48,530 nt of DNA from SZUA-229 sp041589175. Lineage in GTDB: Bacteria > Pseudomonadota > Gammaproteobacteria > SZUA-229. Of the stretch, positions 7,437 to 16,398 are shown in pieces. Position numbers and translations under genes: made by a program. Position 1 is the first letter of the stretch; each line of letters starts with the position of its first letter. The stretch covers positions 1 through 48,530 of the forward strand of contig JBFHWF010000013.1 in NCBI GenBank assembly GCA_041589175.1. The letters run 5' to 3'. A model generated the notes under the pieces. It was not told the origin of the DNA. It saw only the letters and a list, made by a program, of their open reading frames with translations, and ran no database searches.

Positions 7437-7459
7437 ATGCACAGTTTATAACCGTGCAT
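7437..7459 (-). other. Hairpin between dacA and dat
   Basis: Read on the minus strand, a 10-bp stem (one G-T pair) with a three-base loop lies in the 126-base gap after dacA. No T-run follows, so it is a possible mRNA stabiliser or processing site rather than a proven terminator. Confidence 0.45.
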
Positions 7460-7476
7460 GTGAAAGAATATTCCGT

Positions 7477-8622
7477 TTACTGAAACATCTGAATGACACG
7501 GTCCTTACTACGTTGCCACAGGCTGCCTTCTTCGATTGACTGTAATGCAATCAATGGCTGTGAAACCAGTTCCTTACCATCCAGTTTTACGCTAACCGTT
7601 CCAAGCTTCTGCCCCCTGGAAACGGGTGCCTCAATATCAGAATTTACTTCCATTACCGCATCCAGATTTTTATACTGACCGCGGGGTATTGTCACGAACA
7701 GATCTTCTTCGAGGCCAATATTCAGATGCTCCGCCGCACCCTTCCAGATACGCGCTCGATTCAGTGTCTCACCCGCTGCATACAGCCGATTGCTTTCATA
7801 GAAACGGAATCCATAACTAATAAGCGACTGACTAACATCACTACGGGCCTTTTCACTTTTTGTTCCCAGCACCACTGCAATCAGGCGCATACCATCACGT
7901 ACCGCTGAACTCACCAGGCAATAACCTGCCGACTCTGTATGGCCTGTTTTAATTCCATCGACACTGTTATCGCGCCACAATAGTTTATTACGATTGTATT
8001 GTCGGATACCGTTGTAGGTGTACTCCTTTTCACGATACAGCTCATAGTGCTCAGGAAATTCGCTGATCAAAGCTTTCGCCAGCTTCACCAGATCGACCGC
8101 TGTCGTAACATGATCTTTATTAGGCCAGCCAGTGGAGTTAACAAAATTCGTATCAGTCATACCCAACTGCTGTGCATACTGATTCATATAATCGGCAAAA
8201 GTGGCTTCTGTTCCGGCAATATGCTCAGCTAGCGCAACCGTGGCATCATTACCCGACTGAATAACAAGCCCCTTCATCAAGTCCTTAACTTTAACTTTCT
8301 TGCCCACTTCGATGAACATTTTCGAGCCTTTCATACGCCAGGCCTTCTTACTGATAGTCACCTCTTCGTCCAGTGTTAGCCGACCATTGGCGATTTCCTT
8401 GTATACCACGTAGGCCGTCATCATCTTGGTAATACTGGCTGGCTCTACTTTTTTGTGGATATCTTTTTCCGCAAGAATGCGTCCACTGTCGGCATCAATC
8501 AGTAAGTAACTGGTTGCCGCAAGTTTTGGCGGAGATGGCACAGGCGCAGCATCAGCGACGCTAACACTCATACCTAATAGCAGGCCGAAAGAAAGGAATA
8601 CATTACGAATGGATCTAAACAT
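7477..8622 (-). CDS. dacA: D-alanyl-D-alanine carboxypeptidase (PBP5/6 type)
   Basis: A penicillin-binding protein that removes the terminal D-Ala from peptidoglycan pentapeptides. From MFRSIRNV it has 381 residues: a Sec signal ending ADA near residue 25, then the serine hydrolase domain with SITK (S63, K66), SGN in VIQSGNDA, and KTG in IKTGHTES, followed by a PBP5 C-terminal beta domain. The last residues (LWQRSKDRVIQMFQ) form an amphipathic helix, as expected for peripheral anchoring to the outer face of the inner membrane. The start at 8622 has a weak ACGAGA site; an ATG five codons earlier (8637) has none. It follows rlpA, and dat, ybeD and lipBA follow it. Confidence 0.93.
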   Translation of the reverse strand: MFRSIRNVFLSFGLLLGMSVSVADAAPVPSPPKLAATSYLLIDADSGRILAEKDIHKKVEPASITKMMTAYVVYKEIANGRLTLDEEVTISKKAWRMKGSKMFIEVGKKVKVKDLMKGLVIQSGNDATVALAEHIAGTEATFADYMNQYAQQLGMTDTNFVNSTGWPNKDHVTTAVDLVKLAKALISEFPEHYELYREKEYTYNGIRQYNRNKLLWRDNSVDGIKTGHTESAGYCLVSSAVRDGMRLIAVVLGTKSEKARSDVSQSLISYGFRFYESNRLYAAGETLNRARIWKGAAEHLNIGLEEDLFVTIPRGQYKNLDAVMEVNSDIEAPVSRGQKLGTVSVKLDGKELVSQPLIALQSIEEGSLWQRSKDRVIQMFQ

Positions 8623-8658
8623 GGTTTCTCGTTTCATTTAATCAATTTGTGTTATGAC

Positions 8659-9450
8659 TCAGTCAACAACGACACGGGCCGTATCATGACCAATACCATT
8701 CAGGTCGTTAATAACCCTGTAGGCATGATCGACATTGGGAATCGGCCCTACACGTACACGGTAAAGTTTTTGCCCACTCCTTTCAACCACATGTACACGC
8801 ACACTCGGAATTCGCTTTTTTCTTAGCTTGCTGGCCATTTCTTCCGCCGCAGCTTCCGTCCCCATTGCAGCGACCTGCACATGAATTTCACCCTTGCCCT
8901 CAGCAGGCTCTGGCAGAGCTACATTATCGGTTGTCAGATCAAGACCCGCCGTATTAATCGCACGGATACTCACTGGCCCGGTGCCTGTTGCCGAAATCCC
9001 CAGTTTACGTGCAGCCGCATAGGACAAGTCAATAATACGTCCCTCGTGGAATGGGCCTCGATCATTAACCTTAACAATAATTTTCTTGCCCGTTTCCAGA
9101 TGTGTGACTTCAACATAGGTAGGCAATGGCAGGCGTTTGTGCGCTGCTGTCATTGCATACATATTGTATGGCTCACCACTGGACGTTTTACGCCCGTGGA
9201 ACTTGGTACCATACCAGGAGGCCTCACCCTTTTGTACGAAGTTGGTCGCATCTTTCATCACCCGATAGGTTTCACCCATTACCGTGTAGGTTTCGGGGTT
9301 ACCGTAACGACTAAGTGGTTCATTAACGGGAACCGCATCCGGTGTATCATCACGGACAAAGCGATCAGGTGCACTGTCACCCATGGTACAGCCAATCAGG
9401 GTGCTACAGATCAGTGTATAAAGGCCACCTGTTTTCCAGCTAACTTCCAT
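8659..9450 (-). CDS. rlpA: Septal ring lytic transglycosylase RlpA, lipoprotein with SPOR domain
   Basis: A 263-residue outer membrane lipoprotein. The signal ends in the lipobox LIGC at residues 18-21. Residues about 70-165 form the double-psi beta-barrel domain, with GEASWYGTKFHGRKTSSGE and VNDRGPFHEGRIIDLS containing the conserved His and Asp of the active site. Residues about 185-263 form a SPOR domain that binds denuded glycan strands at the division site. In the family the enzyme cleaves denuded peptidoglycan during daughter cell separation. It lies between mltB and dacA, in the usual order of the rod-shape and wall cluster. Confidence 0.93.
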   Translation of the reverse strand: MEVSWKTGGLYTLICSTLIGCTMGDSAPDRFVRDDTPDAVPVNEPLSRYGNPETYTVMGETYRVMKDATNFVQKGEASWYGTKFHGRKTSSGEPYNMYAMTAAHKRLPLPTYVEVTHLETGKKIIVKVNDRGPFHEGRIIDLSYAAARKLGISATGTGPVSIRAINTAGLDLTTDNVALPEPAEGKGEIHVQVAAMGTEAAAEEMASKLRKKRIPSVRVHVVERSGQKLYRVRVGPIPNVDHAYRVINDLNGIGHDTARVVVD

Positions 9451-9473
9451 ATATAAATCCGTTCACCGCACAT

Positions 9474-10505
9474 TTATTGCGCATGGTATTTTTCCGATAC
9501 CGCCTGGCTCAGCTGATGCACCGCCAGTGCATACAGCGGGCTGCGGTTATATCGTGTTATGACATAAAAATTATGCAACGCCAGCCAGTATTCGTCACCA
9601 TTAGCACCTTCCAGGCGCAATAAAGACGAACGCTCTTTTGATGGTACCGGGTCCATTACCCTGACACCCATACGCTGATAGTCTGCAATGGATTTCCATT
9701 GTTTGCGATTCGACTTCAGGCGTTTACTACCCAGTTCAGCGGAATCACCATTGACCATAGCTGCGCTAATCACAGGTGCACCGGGTTTCCAGCCATGCAC
9801 CTTGAAATAATTTGCAACACTGCCTATCGGATCGGCAGAGCTATTCCAGAAATCCCTGACACCATTACCATCGAAATCAACCGCATAACTTCTGAAGCTG
9901 CTGGGGATAAATTGAGGCATACCCATTGCACCCGCATAGGAACCTTTTAGATCCCGAGGATCAAATCGCTCTTCGCGGCTCATCAGCAGGAACTGTTCCA
10001 GCTCCTTGCGGAAAAAGCGCTCACGCCTGTCACGACGCTCTTTTGTTGTATTCTCTATAGGATAGTCAAAACCGAGCGTTGTCAGCGCATCAAGAACGCG
10101 ATAGTTACCGGCATGTTTACCGTAATAGGTTTCGACACCAATAATCGCGACGATATATTCTGCGGGCACACCATATTCTTTTTCTGCGCGCTGCAACAAC
10201 TGTAGATTGTCTTTCCAGAACTCAACACCCTTATTAATGCGCTTCTCGGTAATAAAAATATTACGATAATCTTTCCAGGGTTTTCCCTCAGCTGGACGTG
10301 CAATAGCTTCCAGCGCGGTTTTCTGCTGCTCCACGCCAGATAACCAGTTATTAATCTGTTGCATATCGAAATTATGTTTCGTATGCATCTGCTGCATAAA
10401 CTGCTGCACATCTTTTCGCTGAGTGTAATTTGCCTGTGCACTGACAGGTAATAGAGCACAGGACAGTGCGAGCAGACCAAATGGTCTTATTATTTTTTTA
10501 AGCAT
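9474..10505 (-). CDS. mltB: Lytic murein transglycosylase B (MltB family)
   Basis: A 343-residue exported lytic transglycosylase. The start at 10505 gives MLKKIIRPFGLLALSCALLPVSAQA, a regular Sec signal with AQA cleavage; the longer frame to 10571 would overlap rodA and put a hydrophilic stretch before the signal, so I reject it. The catalytic Glu is in AIIGVETYYGKHAG, and the family blocks GAMGMPQFIPSSF and FDGNGVRDFW are present. No lipobox is seen (the Cys in LSCALL is not in a typical site), so it is probably a soluble periplasmic form. It lies 53 bases past rodA, in the murein operon. Confidence 0.92.
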   Translation of the reverse strand: MLKKIIRPFGLLALSCALLPVSAQANYTQRKDVQQFMQQMHTKHNFDMQQINNWLSGVEQQKTALEAIARPAEGKPWKDYRNIFITEKRINKGVEFWKDNLQLLQRAEKEYGVPAEYIVAIIGVETYYGKHAGNYRVLDALTTLGFDYPIENTTKERRDRRERFFRKELEQFLLMSREERFDPRDLKGSYAGAMGMPQFIPSSFRSYAVDFDGNGVRDFWNSSADPIGSVANYFKVHGWKPGAPVISAAMVNGDSAELGSKRLKSNRKQWKSIADYQRMGVRVMDPVPSKERSSLLRLEGANGDEYWLALHNFYVITRYNRSPLYALAVHQLSQAVSEKYHAQ

Positions 10506-10558
10506 GTAAACTGTTTTTCCCGGTTTCGTTTCATGAACAATCGCAACTCTAATGTTGC

Positions 10559-11689
10559 TCACTTTGACCACAGACGGCGGTGAGAGTTTATAGACATCAA
10601 CATACCAAATCCCGCCATCAGGGTCACCATAGAGGTGCCGCCATAACTGATAAGTGGCAATGGTACCCCAACCACAGGCAAAATACCTGAGACCATACCC
10701 ACATTCACAAAAAGGTAGACAAAAAACGTCAGGCTCAGGCTGCCACCCAGTAATCGTGCATAGGTGTCCTGACCATGCACAGCAATCACCAGCCCTCGAA
10801 TAATGATATAACCATAGAGTGCCAGCAACAGCACACCACCCAGCAGACCGAACTCTTCGGCATACACCGAGAAGATGAAGTCCGTCGACTGCTCAGGCAG
10901 AAAATTCAGATGTGACTGTGTGCCATTTAGCCAGCCACGGCCATAAATTCCACCAGAACCAATGGCGATTTTAGACTGAATAATGTGATAACCGGCACCC
11001 AGAGGATCACGTTGAGGATCGAGCAGCGTAAGCACACGACCTCGCTGATAGTCATGCATAAAGTGCCAGAGAACCGGTAACATGGCTGCCCCAAGCACAG
11101 CCAGCCCTCCCATTAACCGCCAGCTCAAACCGCCCAGGAAGACGACAAAAAAGCCGGCGGCAAATATGAGTAGTGATGTGCCGAGGTCGGGTTGCCGCGC
11201 TATCAGGAAGGTCGGCAGGAGTATGAGTACAGCGGCCACACCGAGGGTTTTCCAGGAAGGCGGCAGGGGTTTTTCGGCAAAATACCAGGCAATCATCATG
11301 GGTGTCACCAGCTTCATCATCTCCGATGGCTGAAAACGAATAAAACCCAGATCTAGCCAGCGCTGTGCGCCCTTGCCAACATCCCCCATAACCAGCACCA
11401 GAATCAGCAATACAACTCCACAGACGTACATCCAGGGGGACCAGAAGCGCAGAGTGGACGATGGTATCTGTGCAATGACCAGCAACACCAGCACGGCCAG
11501 CCCGAGCCTTGCCAGCTGCCGATGGATGAGATCCATCGACTGATCACCCGCGCTATAAAGCACGCCCAGCCCAACCAGCACCAGCAGCCCCAGCCCCAGC
11601 ACCAGCAGGTAATCGAGGTGCATCAACTGCATCAGCTGCATGGTTATACTGGGCCTGTATCGCTTATCGCGAACACCGTCATCAAGCAT
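10559..11689 (-). CDS. rodA: Rod shape-determining glycosyltransferase RodA
   Basis: A 376-residue SEDS-family integral membrane protein with about ten transmembrane segments, which polymerises lipid II into glycan strands for side-wall growth together with PBP2. Typical blocks are LDLGFIRFQPSEMMKLV near residue 115, QPDLGTSLLI near residue 167, and PLPLISYGGTSMV near the C-terminus. The start codon shares one base with the stop of mrdA (TAATG), which settles the start and suggests coupled translation of the two partners in the elongasome. Confidence 0.96.
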   Translation of the reverse strand: MLDDGVRDKRYRPSITMQLMQLMHLDYLLVLGLGLLVLVGLGVLYSAGDQSMDLIHRQLARLGLAVLVLLVIAQIPSSTLRFWSPWMYVCGVVLLILVLVMGDVGKGAQRWLDLGFIRFQPSEMMKLVTPMMIAWYFAEKPLPPSWKTLGVAAVLILLPTFLIARQPDLGTSLLIFAAGFFVVFLGGLSWRLMGGLAVLGAAMLPVLWHFMHDYQRGRVLTLLDPQRDPLGAGYHIIQSKIAIGSGGIYGRGWLNGTQSHLNFLPEQSTDFIFSVYAEEFGLLGGVLLLALYGYIIIRGLVIAVHGQDTYARLLGGSLSLTFFVYLFVNVGMVSGILPVVGVPLPLISYGGTSMVTLMAGFGMLMSINSHRRLWSK

Positions 11690-13560
11690 TATTTCTTCGC
11701 TGCCGTTGCAGCATCCTCCTTACGGTTTTCCAGCCATTTATCAATGATCTTACGCGCAATGGGTGCAGCTGTACTACTGCCACTACCGCCATTTTCCGCG
11801 ATTACCGCTACCACAATTTCCGGGTTCTCCAGTGGGGCAAACAGAATAAACAGTGCGTGGTCGCGCAGCTTTTTCGCGATGGTTTCTTCATCATATTCCT
11901 CATCCTGAGCAATACTGAATACCTGTGCAGTCCCAGTCTTACCCGCCATCTTGAAATTCAGACCCAGCCCGGATGAGCGTGCGGTACCCTGCAGGCCATG
12001 CAACACACTCACCATCCCGTCTATGGCATGTTGCCAGTTAGCTTCGCGCTTGAGCTGCACATCTTTCTTCTCAGGCCACTCTGGAACCTGCATATCACCA
12101 TCAGCAGAGGGCTCAATGCCTGCCAGCAGGTGCGGTTGTACCGATTTACCACGCATCGCCAGAATCGAGGTTGCCGAGGCCAGCTGAAGAGGCGTTGCCA
12201 GCATATAACCCTGTCCAATGCCGGTGATCAGTGTCTCTCCGGGAAACCAGATCTTGCCCTTAACCCGCTTCTTCCACTCCCGCGAAGGTAGCAGCCCGGA
12301 GCGCTCGCCATAGAGATCAATGCCCGTTTTCTCGCCAAACCCAAACTGGTGCAGGCTCTCGTGAATGCGGTTAATGCCCATACGATAGGCCAACTCGTAG
12401 TAATACACATCACAGGACTGCGCGATAGCCGCATCGAGGTCGACCGGCCCATGACCTTCTATTTTCCAGTCACGGTATTTACGTTCATCGTTGGGTAACA
12501 GATAAAAACCACCACAATCGATCTTTTCCCGGTGACCAATACTATGGCTTTCCAGGCCACCCAGCCCGACGAAGGGTTTCACCGTAGAGCCCGGTGGATA
12601 CTGTCCCATGATCGAGCGATTGAATAGTGGCCGGTCCGGAGACTCTCTCAACAGCTTGTAATCTTTATGGCTGATACCATGCACAAACAGGTTGGGGTCA
12701 AATGTCGGCATACTGGCCATCGCCAGCACCTCACCATTCTGGGGATTCATCACTACGACTGAACCATTAAAACCCCTGAGCGCATCTTCTGCGACAATCT
12801 GTAGACGTGTATCGAGGGTTAGCCACAGATTGTTCCCCGGTATCGGCGGGATTTTATCCAGCACCCGCAGCTCTCGCCCCTGTACATTGACTTCGATATT
12901 TTTATAGCCCACGAAGCCATGTAGCTGATCTTCATAATACTGCTCCAGACCATTCTTACCGATATGCGTGGTGCCCTTGTAATTCGTCTGGTCTACCTGC
13001 TTTATCTCGTCCTCATCAATACGCCCCACATAGCCGATCACATGGGCCAGCCGCTCTCCCATGGGGTAATAGCGGCTCAAACGGGCATTGATTTCTACCC
13101 CGGGGAAGCGATGGCGGTTCACCGCCAGACGGGCCACCTCTTCATCAGACAGCTGTGTACGCAGTGGCACCCATTCAAACTTGAGACTACGCTTCAATTG
13201 CTTTCTGAAGCGTTTGAGCACATCTTCGTCGAGCTCGACAATTTCCGACAAGCCCTGCAGGGTGGCGGGCATGTCCTCAACCTGCTCGGGAATGAGCTCC
13301 AGCTGATAGGATGGCTGGTTTTCTGCCAGAACCACGCCATTACGATCAAAAATCAGTCCGCGATTAGGCACGATAGGCATCAGGCGAACTCGATTGTTTT
13401 CAGACAGGGAAGAAAAATGACTGTATTCGAAGAACTGCAAATAGATGAGCCGTGATAACAACACAAGCAGTAACAGGATGCTGATAACCGCTGCCACAAT
13501 AGCCCGCCGCTTGAATAGCTGCGCTTCCAGTGTGTGATTTTTAATCACTGCACGCGACAT
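11689..13560 (-). CDS. mrdA: Penicillin-binding protein 2 (elongation transpeptidase)
   Basis: A 623-residue class B PBP that cross-links peptidoglycan during cell elongation. There is one N-terminal membrane helix (about residues 20-43), a pedestal domain with the R-G-x-I-x-D-R-N-G block (NRGLIFDRNG), and a transpeptidase domain with S325-T-V-K328, SCD in AQSCDVYYYEL, and KTG in AGKTGTAQV. The SCD rather than SSN motif is normal for PBP2. It heads the mrdA-rodA-mltB-rlpA-dacA-dat-ybeD-lipBA series. Upstream lie ppa and a pair of hairpins. mreBCD is not next to it. Confidence 0.96.
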   Translation of the reverse strand: MSRAVIKNHTLEAQLFKRRAIVAAVISILLLLVLLSRLIYLQFFEYSHFSSLSENNRVRLMPIVPNRGLIFDRNGVVLAENQPSYQLELIPEQVEDMPATLQGLSEIVELDEDVLKRFRKQLKRSLKFEWVPLRTQLSDEEVARLAVNRHRFPGVEINARLSRYYPMGERLAHVIGYVGRIDEDEIKQVDQTNYKGTTHIGKNGLEQYYEDQLHGFVGYKNIEVNVQGRELRVLDKIPPIPGNNLWLTLDTRLQIVAEDALRGFNGSVVVMNPQNGEVLAMASMPTFDPNLFVHGISHKDYKLLRESPDRPLFNRSIMGQYPPGSTVKPFVGLGGLESHSIGHREKIDCGGFYLLPNDERKYRDWKIEGHGPVDLDAAIAQSCDVYYYELAYRMGINRIHESLHQFGFGEKTGIDLYGERSGLLPSREWKKRVKGKIWFPGETLITGIGQGYMLATPLQLASATSILAMRGKSVQPHLLAGIEPSADGDMQVPEWPEKKDVQLKREANWQHAIDGMVSVLHGLQGTARSSGLGLNFKMAGKTGTAQVFSIAQDEEYDEETIAKKLRDHALFILFAPLENPEIVVAVIAENGGSGSSTAAPIARKIIDKWLENRKEDAATAAKK

Positions 13561-13632
13561 TCTCGTTATTATCCCTTGTGCAATGAGTGGACGATGTCGA
13601 TAGTAATACCCAGCTCCTTAACTGACCCGGTA

Positions 13633-13686
13633 GTCCTGCTGATATACCACAAACAGGACTGGTGGCCGCTCAACGAGAGCGGCCAC
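13633..13686 (-). other. Two adjacent hairpins between ppa and mrdA
   Basis: A 10-bp GC-rich stem (13662-13671 with 13677-13686) lies next to a 7-bp inverted repeat (13633-13639 with 13654-13660). They occupy the 134-base gap after the ppa stop. No T-run follows on the minus strand, so full termination of ppa transcripts is uncertain; an attenuator or mRNA end structure is equally possible. Confidence 0.5.
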
Positions 13687-13694
13687 AGACACCG

Positions 13695-14231
13695 TTATTT
13701 TTCGGTGTTTTCATAACGTTCAATACTACTCAGAATTTCTTCATGGGCACGATCAACACCGACCCAGTTTTCCACTTTCACCCATTTGCCGGATTCCAGT
13801 GCCTTATACTGCTCGAAGAAGTGAGTAATCTGGTCCAGCATGTCGTCATGCAGGTCCTGAGGCTTCTGCACATCATCATACAGCTTGGTCAGCTTGCTGA
13901 CAGGCACTGCCAGTACTTTATGATCCTCTCCCGCCTCGTCGACCATTTCCAGCATGCCAACAGGGCGACAACGGATAACGGAGCCTGAAATCAGGGGAAC
14001 CGGGGTCACGACCAGCACATCGACCGGGTCACCATCTTCAGACAGGGTATGGGGCATAAAGCCATAGTTACAGGGGTAAAACATGGCTGTACCCATAAAA
14101 CGGTCAACCATTAACGTACCGCTATCCTTTTCGACTTCGTACTTGACGGGCGAGCCATGTGCCGGGATTTCGATTACAACATTGATATCACTCGGGACAT
14201 CTTCACCCAGGGGGAGGTTATCAAGATTCAT
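13695..14231 (-). CDS. ppa: Inorganic pyrophosphatase
   Basis: A family I soluble pyrophosphatase of 178 residues that hydrolyses PPi to two phosphates and so drives biosynthetic reactions. The signature with the metal-binding aspartates is in EDGDPVDVLVV near residue 65, preceded by the YPCNYGFMPHTL block, and further conserved residues lie in DEAGEDHKVLAVP. The length is typical of bacterial enzymes. It is divergent from adk across 219 bases with no obvious operator, and sits upstream of mrdA on the same strand. Confidence 0.96.
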   Translation of the reverse strand: MNLDNLPLGEDVPSDINVVIEIPAHGSPVKYEVEKDSGTLMVDRFMGTAMFYPCNYGFMPHTLSEDGDPVDVLVVTPVPLISGSVIRCRPVGMLEMVDEAGEDHKVLAVPVSKLTKLYDDVQKPQDLHDDMLDQITHFFEQYKALESGKWVKVENWVGVDRAHEEILSSIERYENTEK

Positions 14232-14450
14232 ACAACAAATACCTTAGTGTTACAGCTAAATTACATTTAAATCGGTACGTTACCCTGCCTTTTGCCAGCG
14301 GCTATCTGCTCAGGTCCCGTAGTCCATTCAGGTTAATTGCGCATTATATCAAGAACGGGCGCAAGAGTACTCGACATTATCTGCGCATTGATTAAAATCC
14401 GAATCATCTGCCAATAACTAAAATGCCTGTTTTATGGGGGAAATTCCAAG

Positions 14451-15752
14451 ATGAGAATTGTATTACTGGGCGCGCCGGGGTCAGGTAAAGGCACTCAGGC
14501 CAAACGACTGATCGAAAAACTCAATATTCCGCAAATCTCCACGGGCGACCTGCTGCGAGCCGCTGTCGATGCCCAGACACCCCTTGGACGACAGGCCAAA
14601 ACGATAATGGACGCCGGCCAGCTGGTCCCTAATGACCTGGTACTCGGCCTGATACGCGAGCGCCTGAATAGCCCCGACACCAAAAATGGCTTCATACTGG
14701 ACGGCTTTCCCCGGAATATTGAACAGGCAGAAGAACTGGATAGCCTGCTGAGCAATATGTCCATGCCGATACACAAGAGCATTCTCATAGACGTTGACTT
14801 CGACAGCTTGATGCAGCGCCTCACCGGCCGCCTGACCTGCGAAGACTGTGGTGCGGTTTACAATATCTATACCAACCCACCTACGATGGAAAATGAATGT
14901 GATCGTTGTGGAGGCAAACTTCATCACCGCTCCGATGACAATGAGGAAACCATCGGCAAGCGCCTGCGTGTTTATGAGACACAGACCCAGCCACTGGTTG
15001 CTTACTATGAAAGTCAGGGCAAACTGTCAACTGTGGATGGAAAAGGCGATATCGACGATATTTTTAATGCCATGATGACGGCCCTGAAAACAGCACGTCC
15101 AGGAACCATGGGATCTCGCCCTGCCGCGACCACTACACCGGTCAAAGCACCAAAAGCTGCCGCATCAGCACCTGAGCCTGCGACACCGGCTGTCAGCGAG
15201 TCCCCGAAAGTAGCGCCGACGGCACCTGCGGGCAAGCCCGGTACGCCTTCGGTTACTACACCGTCAACGGCTAACAAGCCTGCAGCCTCAAAAACAGAGA
15301 CCGTAAAGGCACAAACGCCCCCTGAAAAACCTCTGGAGAAAAAGGCACCGGCCAGAAAAGCCGCAAAAGCGACCACCAAGAAAAAGCCTGCTGCCAGCAA
15401 AGCCGCCGCGAAAAAAGCCACAGCGACTGAAGCGAAAACCCGTCAGACAGCCGCTAAGAAAGCCCCTGCGAAAAAGGCTGCGGTCAAAAAAGCTGCTACG
15501 AAAAAAGCCACCGCCAGCCCTGCCACAAAGAAAAAGGCCAGCAGGAAGCCTGCCGCTACAAAAACAACGGGCATGGATCAGCAGCTTAAAAAACTGCAGG
15601 CAGAACTGGATACTGTAAAAGCTGAAATTGCTGCTGCCGAAAAGCGTAGCCAGGCCCTGATGCAACTGGAGATCAGCAAGGACAAGGCGCGTCAGCAGTT
15701 CGCTGCTCAATGGCACAAGGACCTGCTGAAATCGCTTAAAAAAATGCGCTAA
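14451..15752 (+). CDS. adk: Adenylate kinase with a Lys/Ala-rich H1-like and coiled-coil extension
   Basis: Residues 1-214 are a complete adenylate kinase that equilibrates ATP, AMP and ADP: P-loop GAPGSGKGTQAK (8-18), AMP site DGFPRN, and a LID with four cysteines (C130, C133, C150, C153) that should bind zinc. Normal enzymes stop here. This frame continues for 219 residues without a stop: residues 215-295 are Ala/Pro/Thr/Lys-rich; 296-374 are dense in KKA, AKK and KAA units like bacterial histone-H1-like tails; and 375-433 are predicted to form a coiled coil (MDQQLKKLQAELDTVKAEI and onward) with a basic end. The ribosome site is GGGGGA. A terminator follows directly, so the tail is the natural 3' end. 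Nucleic-acid binding of the tail is inferred from composition. Confidence 0.93.
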   Translation: MRIVLLGAPGSGKGTQAKRLIEKLNIPQISTGDLLRAAVDAQTPLGRQAKTIMDAGQLVPNDLVLGLIRERLNSPDTKNGFILDGFPRNIEQAEELDSLLSNMSMPIHKSILIDVDFDSLMQRLTGRLTCEDCGAVYNIYTNPPTMENECDRCGGKLHHRSDDNEETIGKRLRVYETQTQPLVAYYESQGKLSTVDGKGDIDDIFNAMMTALKTARPGTMGSRPAATTTPVKAPKAAASAPEPATPAVSESPKVAPTAPAGKPGTPSVTTPSTANKPAASKTETVKAQTPPEKPLEKKAPARKAAKATTKKKPAASKAAAKKATATEAKTRQTAAKKAPAKKAAVKKAATKKATASPATKKKASRKPAATKTTGMDQQLKKLQAELDTVKAEIAAAEKRSQALMQLEISKDKARQQFAAQWHKDLLKSLKKMR

Positions 15753-15766
15753 CAGCTATGTCTACC

Positions 15767-15806
15767 CATAAAAAAACGCCGCTCAATTGAGCGGCGTTTT
15801 TTTATG
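15767..15806. terminator. Bidirectional terminator between adk and thioredoxin
   Basis: A perfect 40-base palindrome. The GC-rich core CGCCGCTC/GAGCGGCG is flanked by runs of seven As and seven Ts, making a strong intrinsic terminator on both strands for convergent genes. Confidence 0.95.
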
Positions 15807-15823
15807 CCAGATCAAACCTGGGC

Positions 15824-16198
15824 TCAGGCCTTGTTTTCAGCCTCCATAGCTTCAATATCAGCACGTACCTTGTCCATATCCAGCTCTTTTACCTGCTGAA
15901 CCAGCTGCTCCAGCCCCGACGCAGGCAACATACCGGCCTCAGAGTAAAGCACGATCTGCTCACGGAAAACCATCAGGGTTGGTATCGAACGAATCTGGAA
16001 ATGCGCGGCAATCGCCTGCTCAACCTCGGTATTCACCTTGGCAAATACCACGTCAGGATGCTTTTCGGACACTTCTTCATAAATGGGTGAAAAGGACTTG
16101 CAGGGGCCACACCACTCAGCCCAGAAGTCGATGATGACGATGTCATTTTCGACAACGGTCTTTTCGAGGTTTGATTCATTCAGTTCAACAGTGGCCAT
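15824..16198 (-). CDS. Thioredoxin-family protein
   Basis: A 124-residue cytoplasmic thioredoxin-fold protein. The redox motif WCGPC lies near residues 29-33 in the context FWAEWCGPCKSF, with the cis-proline in SIPTLMVF near residue 74. It ends in an extra charged helix of roughly 20 residues (MDKVRADIEAMEAENKA) beyond the usual thioredoxin end, a feature of some thioredoxin relatives whose role is not known. It probably reduces protein disulfides, but the exact client is not shown. It stands alone between the adk terminator and a divergent intergenic region. Confidence 0.9.
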   Translation of the reverse strand: MATVELNESNLEKTVVENDIVIIDFWAEWCGPCKSFSPIYEEVSEKHPDVVFAKVNTEVEQAIAAHFQIRSIPTLMVFREQIVLYSEAGMLPASGLEQLVQQVKELDMDKVRADIEAMEAENKA

Positions 16199-16398
16199 AG
16201 CCTTCTCCAGATATTGGTTTCATATTAAGAGCGCGTAACGGAAGACCTAACCACCCTACCGGACACACCTCAGGTTGCTTAATTATGTAGCATAGCTTAT
16301 TCAAGGGCGGACATATTAACATTTTCTTATATATGGGTCGATAGCACCCTCTTCAAGCCTCGGCTGGCATGTTAGCAGATCTGAGCTTAACTCATGTT

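Noticed and set aside
12228..12452. Small minus-strand frames inside mrdA
   Set aside because: They lie in other frames of a strongly conserved gene and have no supporting features.
15014..15421. Ala/Val-rich minus-strand frames opposite the adk tail
   Set aside because: These hydrophobic frames are shadows of the Lys/Ala-rich codons on the plus strand.
14451..15752. Frameshift or missed stop creating the adk extension
   Set aside because: The frame is unbroken and the codon usage in the tail is orderly with a strong terminator after it. I kept the fusion but note it needs checking against raw reads.
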